Positions 42,805 through 49,180 of a stretch of DNA of 49,180 nt are shown piece by piece. This DNA is from Rhodanobacteraceae bacterium. Its GTDB lineage: Bacteria > Pseudomonadota > Gammaproteobacteria > Xanthomonadales > SZUA-5. The stretch covers positions 1 through 49,180 of the forward strand of contig JADKFD010000045.1 of NCBI GenBank assembly GCA_016717705.1, written 5' to 3'. The translations under genes were made by a program, and so were the position numbers. Every line of letters begins with the position of its first letter. Positions within the stretch are counted from its first letter, which is position 1. The notes below the pieces were generated by a model, which was not told where the DNA came from, did no database searches, and saw only the letters and a list, made by a program, of their open reading frames with translations.

Positions 42805-45543
42805 TCAAAACGGCTGCGATGTCGCCTGGACCTGCGCCGCGCGCACGATGGCATAGCTGCGCAGATCCGGGTGCCGACTGCGCGTGCGCAGGTCGATGAC
42901 ACCGGCGTGGCGATGGCCGGACGGACAGTAGACCAATATGCCGGGCAGACCGGCCGCCTTGCCGCCCAGGTCCCAGCAGCCGGCGAGTTCCGTCGCATCG
43001 GTCAGTTTCAACGCCTGGGCACCGGGCGCGGGCGCGGACATCGCGAGTCGGCCCTGATCCTTGAGAAAAGGATTGTCCTCAAGCCCCCGCGCATCCAGCA
43101 GGGCAATCTCGGCAACCGGAGCCAACTGCAGCACGCGCACACCATCGTGCAACTGCAGCAGTGCCACGTGGTCTTCGGGAAAGTGTCCGCCGAGCCGCTG
43201 TTCGGCGGCATGGATGGCGGCGTCGCTGGCAGGCCCCGCAAGCTCCGGCGTGTCGGCCAGCAGCGAGTACGGGAACGGAATAGCGGGCTGCAGGGTGCTC
43301 AACAGCTGTGGCCAGTCGGCGTCTTTCAGCGTCTGCTGGGCAAGCGCCTGACGTTTGCGCAGGCCTTCCTGATAGAGCTGCGACTGCTGCTCGCCGATCC
43401 AGCGGCTCTCCAGCCACGCGCGCACATTGCGATAGCCAGTCGGCCAGTCGCCGCCCATCTCCAGGACCTGCATCGGCCCGCCCGGCGCATTCGGATTGAA
43501 CAACAACGGCTCGCCGTCCCCGCTGCCGCCAATATGCAGCCAACTGCGCAACGCCGCAATCTCCACCTTTTGCGTGGGGCCGTCGTCGACGCCAACCAGT
43601 TCCACGTCCAGAGACGGTGATTCCCAGATCGCAAACCACTCGTCGAGGTGGGTTCCAACGACGCGCAACCGGTCGATCGGATCGATCCCCAGCGCCTCGA
43701 TGCCATCGTGTTTGCGATACAACTCAAGCAGCGCCTCGGGCAGCGGCCCGCCTGTCCGTTCCGCGGCCGCCTGCAACTGCGATTCGGACACCCCTGCGGG
43801 CGGCGCGGGTGCCCAGTCGGCCGCGGCAACCACCCCGGCGAGCAGCTCATCGGTGGACTTGTCTTTCGCCGCTGCTTCGATCCGTGCGTGCGCGGCCTGC
43901 GTGTCTGCTGCAGCAGACTGTGCTTCGGGCGAGTCGTAGCCCGCGGTGGCGTCCTTCAGCGCGAAGCTCGCCAGCACACCCGCAACCGGCACCACCAGCA
44001 ATGCCGCATAGGTCAGGCCCACGGCCAGCGTCTGCCACCAGCGCATCGGCCTTCGATCGAGGCGCAGCAGCACATCGAGCACCTCGGCCACGCGCTGCTT
44101 GCCGATTTTCGCCGGCCCCATCATCGTCTGCAGGGCATCGGCAACCATCCGCAGACGCAGCGGTCGCGCCAGGCTGGCTGCCGGCGGCTGCGCCGCCAGA
44201 TGCGCCAGCGCCCGCTGCGCCTGCAGCCGACCGCCCAGCGTGAACAGTTGCAGCAGCGCGAGGATTGCCAGCAACACAAAATCGAGTTGCCAGGCGAGCC
44301 AGGCGCCGATGCTGCAGGCGATCGCGATGAAGCCCACTTCCAGCCAGGCGCGACGCGCCGGCAGCAGTGCCTGCACCACGTGACCACCATCCAGCGGCGG
44401 CACCGGCAGCACATTCAGATAATTGATCAACAGGAACATGCTGGCCCAGGTCATCGGATCGCCGCTGTCTTCCGGCCACAGCCCGGTCCACGCGGCGATC
44501 AGGATCGCCCAGCCGATCACGATGCCGGGCAGCGGCCCCATCAGCGACATCCAGGCGCTGCGGTGGGCGCTGGGATTGACGTCCTGCCCGATGGCGACGC
44601 CGCCGACCAGGGGCAAGGCCATCATGTGCACATTGCGATAGCCGAAGGCGCGCATCGCCAGGAAATGACCCAGCTCGTGGATCACGATCACCACCAGGAT
44701 CATCCAGGCCGTCGCCAGATCCCAGAGCACCGCACCGAGAACCATGAACAGCACGACGCTGAAGGCAAATAGCGACCATTCGACAGAACGCGCAGGGGAG
44801 CGCTCGCGCATGCGCTCGAACTGCGCGGCGATCATCGCAATGCGCGCTGACGGTACTGGATCGGTACTGAGCGGTGGCTTGGGGCTACGCCGCAGCGCGC
44901 GCAACGCCTTCCAGGCGAAACGCAGCGTCGGTCGCGCCGAATCCTCGCTGGTCGGTTCCAGGTCGCCGCGCGCGATCAGCGCCTGGCGCTGTTGTTCCAT
45001 CCAGTCATTGCTGAATGCCAACAGTGCCTCGGGCGCCACGGCCTGCAGGTCCGCCTGTCCGTGGGTGGCCACGAAGGCCTGATGCGCCGCCCACTGTTCG
45101 GCGTAGCTCGGTGCGCCAATGGTCTGCACCAGGGCGCCCGCGTTCGCATAGATTTCGAAAAAGGCGTCATACGGCTGGGTAATCAGCGTGCGCCCGTCGG
45201 TGAGCCGCGTCACCAGAAAGCCACTCAGGCGGTTGGGTGCAACGATACTCGGCGGCGACAGCCATAGGGCAGCACCGGCACTGGCGTGCACATGCACGAC
45301 GCGCAAGGGTGCAATCGACCCATCCGGCGCGCTCAGGTGCAGCCAGCGCCCGTTGGCGAACCCCAGTTGACCCAGTTCCGCCTCGGCCTGCGCGTGCAGA
45401 TCCGCCAATGCCGGCGGCGGCGCCAGCGGCACGAAACGCGCACTTGCACGGACGAACGGCAGCGCGGCGATCTGTCGCAGTTGCACGATCAGCACGATCA
45501 GGAAGAACGCGCCGATCAGCGTGATGAGTTCGATCCAGGCCAA
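42805..45543 (-). CDS. Site-2 protease-like M50 metalloprotease fused to two SMI1/KNR4-like domains
   Basis: About 912 residues. After one N-terminal membrane helix and a soluble domain comes the M50 core: the zinc motif HELGH (about 289-293) in a hydrophobic helix, and the third-ligand motif NVLPVPPLDGGH (Asp about 385). Several helices follow to about residue 530. The C-terminal third has two SMI1/KNR4 (SUKH-like) domains, each starting with an E/A-rich helix, then P-L-P-E or F-P-E-D and a helix ending H-D-G (LPEALLELYRKHDG; FPEDHVALLQLHDG). No ATG lies at a sensible place. TTG 45543 is proposed, since the frame beyond runs into the divergent gene. The fusion suggests partner- or substrate-controlled intramembrane proteolysis. 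Confidence 0.78.
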   Translation of the reverse strand: MAWIELITLIGAFFLIVLIVQLRQIAALPFVRASARFVPLAPPPALADLHAQAEAELGQLGFANGRWLHLSAPDGSIAPLRVVHVHASAGAALWLSPPSIVAPNRLSGFLVTRLTDGRTLITQPYDAFFEIYANAGALVQTIGAPSYAEQWAAHQAFVATHGQADLQAVAPEALLAFSNDWMEQQRQALIARGDLEPTSEDSARPTLRFAWKALRALRRSPKPPLSTDPVPSARIAMIAAQFERMRERSPARSVEWSLFAFSVVLFMVLGAVLWDLATAWMILVVIVIHELGHFLAMRAFGYRNVHMMALPLVGGVAIGQDVNPSAHRSAWMSLMGPLPGIVIGWAILIAAWTGLWPEDSGDPMTWASMFLLINYLNVLPVPPLDGGHVVQALLPARRAWLEVGFIAIACSIGAWLAWQLDFVLLAILALLQLFTLGGRLQAQRALAHLAAQPPAASLARPLRLRMVADALQTMMGPAKIGKQRVAEVLDVLLRLDRRPMRWWQTLAVGLTYAALLVVPVAGVLASFALKDATAGYDSPEAQSAAADTQAAHARIEAAAKDKSTDELLAGVVAAADWAPAPPAGVSESQLQAAAERTGGPLPEALLELYRKHDGIEALGIDPIDRLRVVGTHLDEWFAIWESPSLDVELVGVDDGPTQKVEIAALRSWLHIGGSGDGEPLLFNPNAPGGPMQVLEMGGDWPTGYRNVRAWLESRWIGEQQSQLYQEGLRKRQALAQQTLKDADWPQLLSTLQPAIPFPYSLLADTPELAGPASDAAIHAAEQRLGGHFPEDHVALLQLHDGVRVLQLAPVAEIALLDARGLEDNPFLKDQGRLAMSAPAPGAQALKLTDATELAGCWDLGGKAAGLPGILVYCPSGHRHAGVIDLRTRSRHPDLRSYAIVRAAQVQATSQPF

Positions 45544-45686
45544 GACCGTGTTCCAGCCGTGAAGGCAGGCCAGACTATTCTTCGGATGAGCGCCATTTGC
45601 AACTGTTGGTAACCCCGGCTCTCGCGCCCGGATCGGATGGAGGCGGCCTCGTAAGCTATCGCGCCTTGCCACCGCCCAGGTCCGCC

Positions 45687-46097
45687 ATGCCCACTCCCGG
45701 CTATTCCGGCACTCCACTGGCGCGAAAACTGGGCATCGGGGAAGCTTGCCGAGTGGTCGTCACGGGCGCGCCGGAGGACTATCTGGCGCTGCTCGATCCG
45801 CTGCCGCGCGATGTCGTTTTCGACGCTGTCGTGACGGCCGACACCGATATCGTCCACCTCTTCGCCGTGCACCGCGGTGAACTGGCCGCCGATCTGAACG
45901 TCCTGCGCACACGCATCCGCAGCAACGCCGCCATCTGGGTTTCCTGGCCAAAGAAGGCCTCCAGAATGCCGACCGACATCACCGAGGACGTGATCCGCGA
46001 ACTCGCGCTGCCGCTGGGTCTGGTTGACGTGAAAGTGTGCGCGGTCAGCACGATCTGGTCCGGACTCAAGCTGGTGATTCGCAAGGAACTGCGCTGA
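45687..46097 (+). CDS. DUF3052-like protein
   Basis: 136 residues: GYSGTPLARKLGIGEACRVVV, then YLALLDPLPRDVVF, IVHLFAVHRGELAADLNVLRTRI, AAIWVSWPKKASRMPTDITEDVIRELALPLGLVDVKVCAV and WSGLKLVIRKELR. This is the full pattern of the DUF3052 family, small soluble proteins of unknown function. Divergent from the M50-SUKH gene; convergent with the anti-sigma gene. Confidence 0.85.
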   Translation: MPTPGYSGTPLARKLGIGEACRVVVTGAPEDYLALLDPLPRDVVFDAVVTADTDIVHLFAVHRGELAADLNVLRTRIRSNAAIWVSWPKKASRMPTDITEDVIRELALPLGLVDVKVCAVSTIWSGLKLVIRKELR

Positions 46098-46123
46098 CGA
46101 CTGGCCCCGGCCGGCTGCCGGGC

Positions 46124-46143
46124 GGCGCCATCAGCCTGGCGCC
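46124..46143. terminator. Hairpin between convergent genes
   Basis: GGCGCCA-6 nt-TGGCGCC, a perfect 7-bp stem that includes the stop of the anti-sigma gene. It lies 26 nt after the DUF3052 stop. No U-tract on either strand. Confidence 0.4.
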
Positions 46144-46592
46144 AATCGATGCTCAGGATGCCGCAAGCGATACCCAGCGTCGCAGCCGGCCGCGGTTGCG
46201 CCCGCGGCGACCACAGCCCACAGCAGCGGGCTCGACAGCGCGCCCGCTGCAGGACCCAAAGTAGTGGCCATGCCAACATTGAGGGACGACCACAACGCCG
46301 GGCCGGCAAACACCGCCACGCCGACCAGGGCCACCAGACCAGCCAGGCGCATCAGCCAGCGCTCGATGTACTCGTCGACCTGTGCTTCACGCACCGCGCG
46401 CAGCGCCAGTTCGGCGAAATCTGCCGGTGGCTCGGAACGCGGCGCGGCGGCAATCGCCTGGAACAGCGACTGATAGGCATCGACGCGCCCGTCCTCGCCT
46501 TTGCGCACACCCTGGCGCAGCCTTTCGACTGCACCTTCCTGCGCCTCCCATTCGGCGATCTGTGCCGAATTCCAGTTGGGCTCGGTGCTCAT
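46131..46592 (-). CDS. Putative anti-sigma factor (membrane protein)
   Basis: 153 residues: a soluble N-terminal part (EWEAQEGAVERLRQGVRKG, SEPPADFAELALRAVREAQV), then two hydrophobic helices (LAGLVALVGVAVFAGPALW and LLWAVVAAGATAAGCDAGY). The cytoplasmic head plus membrane anchor and the 4-nt overlap with the ECF sigma gene suggest an anti-sigma factor. No zinc-binding HxxxCxxC motif is present, so this rests on context. Confidence 0.7.
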   Translation of the reverse strand: MSTEPNWNSAQIAEWEAQEGAVERLRQGVRKGEDGRVDAYQSLFQAIAAAPRSEPPADFAELALRAVREAQVDEYIERWLMRLAGLVALVGVAVFAGPALWSSLNVGMATTLGPAAGALSSPLLWAVVAAGATAAGCDAGYRLRHPEHRLAPG

Positions 46593-47155
46593 GCATGTAC
46601 TCCCATGGCCTGCTCCAGCCGCTCACGCAGGCGTCTGCGGGCGCGGAACAGGCTGTTCTTGACCGTCCCTTCGGGCTGGCCGGTGATGCTGGCGATCTCG
46701 CCGATGCCGAGTTCGTCCAGATGATAGAGGCTGATCAGCGCGCGCTGCATCGGTGGCAGCGCGTCCAGTTCTCGCGCCACGCAAGTCATCAACTCGGCGT
46801 CGGCGAAGGCCTCAGCCAGATCAAACCCGTCGCTGATCTGATCCAGCCCGTCGTCATCGTCGTCGCCGGCAAAGCTCTCGTCGAGCGGCAGACGCTTGCG
46901 TTGCAGATGGCGGGTGGCGACCGAGAACGCGATGCGCCCGATCCAGGTCGCCAGCGAACTCTCGAAGCGATATTGCTCGAGCTTCTGGTAGACGCGCAGA
47001 AACACCTCCTGACTCAGTTCGCGGGTGTCCTCCGGGTGCCGCACCAGGCGCTCGACCAGATGCCAGACCAGCTTCTGGTGCTGGCGCAGCAAACGCTCGA
47101 AGGCGCCCGGCGCGCGTGCCAGCGTGGCTTCCACCAATGAGCGATCGTCATCCAT
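46589..47155 (-). CDS. ECF-type RNA polymerase sigma factor
   Basis: 188 residues. Region 2: AFERLLRQHQKLVWHLVERLVRHPEDTRELSQEVFLRVYQKLEQYRFESSLATWIGRIAFSVATRHLQRKR. Region 4: LDALPPMQRALISLYHLDELGIGEIASITGQPEGTVKNSLFRARRRLRERL. The linker carries an acidic DDDDDG run. The start at 47155 is preferred over 47215, whose extra 20 residues are unlike the family. The stop overlaps the putative anti-sigma gene, so the two are co-translated. Confidence 0.93.
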   Translation of the reverse strand: MDDDRSLVEATLARAPGAFERLLRQHQKLVWHLVERLVRHPEDTRELSQEVFLRVYQKLEQYRFESSLATWIGRIAFSVATRHLQRKRLPLDESFAGDDDDDGLDQISDGFDLAEAFADAELMTCVARELDALPPMQRALISLYHLDELGIGEIASITGQPEGTVKNSLFRARRRLRERLEQAMGVHA

Positions 47156-47212
47156 GGCGCGATGGATACCACCAGCTTGCGCCCGGTTGCACGCTCGTCG
47201 TGAATCTATTTT

Positions 47213-47254
47213 CACCCGGGTGTTATTGACGTCGTGTTTTTATCCGGGTAAATT
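47213..47254. promoter_or_regulatory. Two palindromic sites and a possible promoter before DUF2239
   Basis: CACCCGGGTG (47213-47222) and TTATCCGGGTAA (47240-47251) share a CCGGGT core and lie 27 nt apart centre to centre. TTGACG (47227-47232), 16 nt and TAAATT (47249-47254) could be a promoter whose -10 overlaps the second site, so a repressor bound there would block it. The regulator is unknown. Confidence 0.5.
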
Positions 47255-47285
47255 GCCAACTCATTGACCTGGAGCAGCCATAGCC

Positions 47286-47975
47286 ATGCGCAATCCCGAT
47301 ACCAGCTGTTGCATTGCCTTCGCCGGAGATCGCTCGGTGGCCGCCGGCACGCTGCTGGAGGTCGCACGAGCGGTGAAATCGCTCATCGATCGCGACCCCG
47401 TCACGCCCGTCCTGGTTTTCGCCGACGACAGCAGTGAAGTCATCGACCTTGATCTGCGCGGCAGTGTCGAGGAGGTGCTGCGGCGACTGGCCGATAGTTC
47501 TCCCTACCCGACCAGCCCGCACGCGCGGTCTGCCGCACTGGCGCTGGCAAACACCGACGCCGAAGCAGCAACCAACACCGCCGCCGTGCGCAGCGGGCCG
47601 GGCCGACCCAAACTCGGCGTTGTCGCCCGTGAGGTGACCTTGCTGCCACGCCACTGGGAATGGCTGGCGGCCCAACCTGGCGGCGCCTCGGTGGTTTTGC
47701 GCAAACTGGTCGAACGCGCGCGCATGGAACTGTCGCCGCAAGACCGCACCCGGCGGGCGCAGGAGTCGGCGTATCGATTCCTGTCGGCGCTGGCAGGCAA
47801 TCTGGCCGGCTTCGAAGAGGCAACACGCAAGTTGTTCGCGAACGATCGGGTGGGCTTTGCCGAGCAGGTACAGGCTTGGCCGAACGATATTCGCACCCAT
47901 GCCACGAAACTTGCCGAGCGCGTGTTCAAGGCTTGGGCGGCGGAGTCCGACGGAGGACGGCCCGACGCTTCGTAG
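47286..47975 (+). CDS. DUF2239 family protein
   Basis: 229 residues: CCIAFAGDRSVAAGTLLEVARAVK, PVLVFADDSSEVIDLDLRGSVEEVLRRL, then GPGRPKLGVVAREVTLLPRHWEWLAAQPGGASVVLRKLVERAR and a helical end with AYRFLSALAGNLAGFEEATRKLFANDR. This is the DUF2239 layout; the GRPKLGVV..LPRHWEWL part resembles a small DNA-binding motif. Function unknown. Divergent from the sigma operon, with palindromic sites in the shared upstream region. Confidence 0.88.
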   Translation: MRNPDTSCCIAFAGDRSVAAGTLLEVARAVKSLIDRDPVTPVLVFADDSSEVIDLDLRGSVEEVLRRLADSSPYPTSPHARSAALALANTDAEAATNTAAVRSGPGRPKLGVVAREVTLLPRHWEWLAAQPGGASVVLRKLVERARMELSPQDRTRRAQESAYRFLSALAGNLAGFEEATRKLFANDRVGFAEQVQAWPNDIRTHATKLAERVFKAWAAESDGGRPDAS

Positions 47976-48173
47976 GCGGCTCGCGGCTGCCGGCGCGATC
48001 CGTTCATGGGCTCGCCCGTGATTGGACGCGCGCCTGAGCCGCGCGATCGGCAACTACGCGCCGATTGCTGCGAACGGCGGCTGATTTTTTCAAGAAGTCG
48101 ATGCAACCGGCGCCGCTGTCGCTGTCTCCATCTGTGCGAACGGGCATGTCGCCCTGCATGGAAAGGAAAAGTC

Positions 48174-48500
48174 ATGGATTTTGCGCTGCTGGTCCCGATT
48201 GTGCTGTTCATCTGCATCACGCTGGTCTTCAAATTCATCATGGACGGGCGCGTGCGTTCCAAGCTGGCGCAATCGGGCGCCTCGGAAGATCTGGTGCGCA
48301 CCATGCTTGCGGCGGACGAGCAGAACCGCAAAGTCTCGTCGCTGAAATGGGGTCTGGTGTTCGTGCTGGTGGGCCTCGCCTTCGGCTTGATCGATCTGCT
48401 CAACCTCAGCGCCGAAGCGCCGGCCACCTTCGGCATCGTCATCTTCGCCGCGGGCCTGGGCATGCTCGGCTTCCACGCGCTGGCCAATCGCAAGATTTGA
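48174..48500 (+). CDS. Small membrane protein, DUF6249-like
   Basis: 108 residues with three hydrophobic helices (FALLVPIVLFICITLVFKFI, LKWGLVFVLVGLAFGLIDLL, TFGIVIFAAGLGMLGFHAL) and between them the charged SKLAQSGASEDLVRTMLAADEQN. The start at 48174 is fixed by AAGGAAAA upstream. The layout is like DUF6249 proteins, which often accompany ECF sigma units, but the sigma gene here is 1 kb away on the other strand. Function unknown. Confidence 0.75.
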   Translation: MDFALLVPIVLFICITLVFKFIMDGRVRSKLAQSGASEDLVRTMLAADEQNRKVSSLKWGLVFVLVGLAFGLIDLLNLSAEAPATFGIVIFAAGLGMLGFHALANRKI

Positions 48501-48515
48501 CGCCAACCGTCGGCG

Positions 48516-48549
48516 TAGGTCACGTTGGCCTGAAAGGCCAGCGTGGCAC
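48516..48549. repeat. REP-like hairpin, family C
   Basis: TAGGTCACGTTGGCCTGAAA followed by GGCCAGCGTGGC, the same arms as at 8736, somewhat degenerate. It starts 16 nt after the DUF6249-like gene and is followed at once by a family A element. Confidence 0.65.
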
Positions 48550-48559
48550 CCGAGACTTT

Positions 48560-48643
48560 GGAGTGCGCCGGCTTGCCGGCGCTTTGAATGCAGTCCAGTC
48601 TACTGAGCAAAGCATCCAGAGCGGTGGCAAGCCACCGCACTCC
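48560..48643. repeat. Dispersed inverted repeat, family A, copy 3 (inverted)
   Basis: GGAGTGCGCCGGCTTGCC ... GGTGGCAAGCCACCGCACTCC. The arms are those of the copies at 14071 and 35003 but in swapped order, so the element is in the opposite orientation. 84 nt. Confidence 0.82.
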
Positions 48644-48724
48644 ATATCTGCAGACGGCCATCATCTGCGTCCCGGCGGGGCCGTTGCTAGACTGGCGCGT
48701 TCAGTCCCGACTCCCTGACACTCC

Positions 48725-49180
48725 TTGACCTCCAACGGCCTGCCCTACTGGCGCCTGTCGGCGTTCTATTTCGCCTATCTCGGGGCGCTCGGCGCCTATG
48801 CGCCGTATTTCGCGCCGTATCTGGAAACGCGCGGGCTGCGGGCGTGGCAGATCAGCGTGATCATGAGTCTGTGGTACGCCACGCGCGTACTGGCGCCGTC
48901 GCTGTGGGGCGCAGCCACGGCGCGCGCGCAAAGACCCATCTTGTGGCTGCGCGCGGGAGCCCTGGCGACGCTGTTCAGCTTTGCGCTGTTCCTGCTGCCG
49001 TTCGAATTCGCCGGATTGCTGCTGGTGATGGCGATCTTCGCCAGCGTCTACAACGCGATCATGCCGCAGTTCGAAGCGATCACCCTGGCCAGCCTCGGCG
49101 CCCAGCGCTCACGCTATGGCCGAATCCGCGTGTGGGGTTCGGTCGGGTTTGTCTGCGCCAACCTGGGATTCGGCGCCCTT
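48725..49180 (+). CDS. MFS transporter, N-terminal part (cut by window end)
   Basis: 152 codons to the end of the window. Four to five helices of a major facilitator protein: LSAFYFAYLGALGAYAPYFAPYL, ISVIMSLWYATRVLAPSLWG, AGALATLFSFALFLLPF, LLLVMAIFASVYNAIMPQFEAITL, then the R-x-G-R-IRVWGSVGFV loop typical of the MFS_1-like/LacY-like group. TTG 48725 (TSNGLPYWRL) is the likely start, as no ATG is near. An extended -10 (TGCTAGACT) is at about 48686-48694. Substrate unknown. Confidence 0.85.
   Translation, partial: MTSNGLPYWRLSAFYFAYLGALGAYAPYFAPYLETRGLRAWQISVIMSLWYATRVLAPSLWGAATARAQRPILWLRAGALATLFSFALFLLPFEFAGLLLVMAIFASVYNAIMPQFEAITLASLGAQRSRYGRIRVWGSVGFVCANLGFGAL

Noticed and set aside
42805..45717. 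ATG 45717 as start of the M50 gene
   Set aside because: It would overlap the divergent DUF3052 gene, and its first 58 residues lack protein character.

Overview
The window is a stretch of a high-GC (about 65%) gammaproteobacterial chromosome. Gene content and order (tRNA-Val, thrS, infC, rpmI, rplT, pheS, pheT, ihfA, merR, tRNA-Pro; tgt-queA; DUF6116; DUF2239) point to the Lysobacterales (Xanthomonadales), perhaps Rhodanobacteraceae or Dokdonella-like. That is an inference from gene families; I could not run a search.

Layout. 0-3.3 kb: a denitrification unit on the minus strand. It holds a cytochrome c-tethered copper nitrite reductase (nirK), its partner nirV and a SCO copper chaperone, with an FNR/DNR-like box upstream. 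3.4-6.3 kb: an ADOP/MacB-type permease whose 5' end runs into a 20-G homopolymer and abnormally GC-rich sequence, probably an assembly seam. 6.3-12.9 kb: an S41-like lipoprotein, a SleB-type hydrolase, a membrane protein, a large Asp-box (BNR) repeat protein and a DUF6116 protein. 12.9-15.2 kb: queuosine synthesis (tgt, queA). 15.4-20.3 kb: a class III aminotransferase paired with a degenerate P-loop protein, a PAS-GGDEF cyclase and proline iminopeptidase. 20.4-28.6 kb: the translation supercluster from tRNA-Val to tRNA-Pro, with a candidate threonine attenuator before thrS, an ATA start codon for infC, a repeat-derived extension of PheS and a frameshift in pheT. 28.9-33.1 kb: a Tat-exported molybdenum hydroxylase with its maturation proteins (xdhC, mocA-like). 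33.2-38.4 kb: an SGNH hydrolase with an internal sorting-like motif, an NAD(P)-binding protein, a lipoprotein, DUF1161, a TSUP permease and a low-GC methyltransferase. 38.5-40.6 kb: uvrB carrying an in-frame TGA. 40.8-49.2 kb: a GspH/FimT pilin, a membrane/TPR-like protein, an M50 protease fused to two SMI1/KNR4-like domains, DUF3052, an ECF sigma/anti-sigma pair, DUF2239, a small membrane protein and the start of an MFS transporter.

At least five families of short inverted-repeat (REP-like) elements occupy the intergenic spaces. One different element has been absorbed into the coding sequence of pheS. No CRISPR array, prophage or insertion sequence was seen. Several essential or conserved genes (pheT, uvrB, and possibly the signal peptides of nirV and sco) are interrupted or frame-switched. 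The draft may therefore contain base-level errors, and this limits confidence in the exact ends of those genes.
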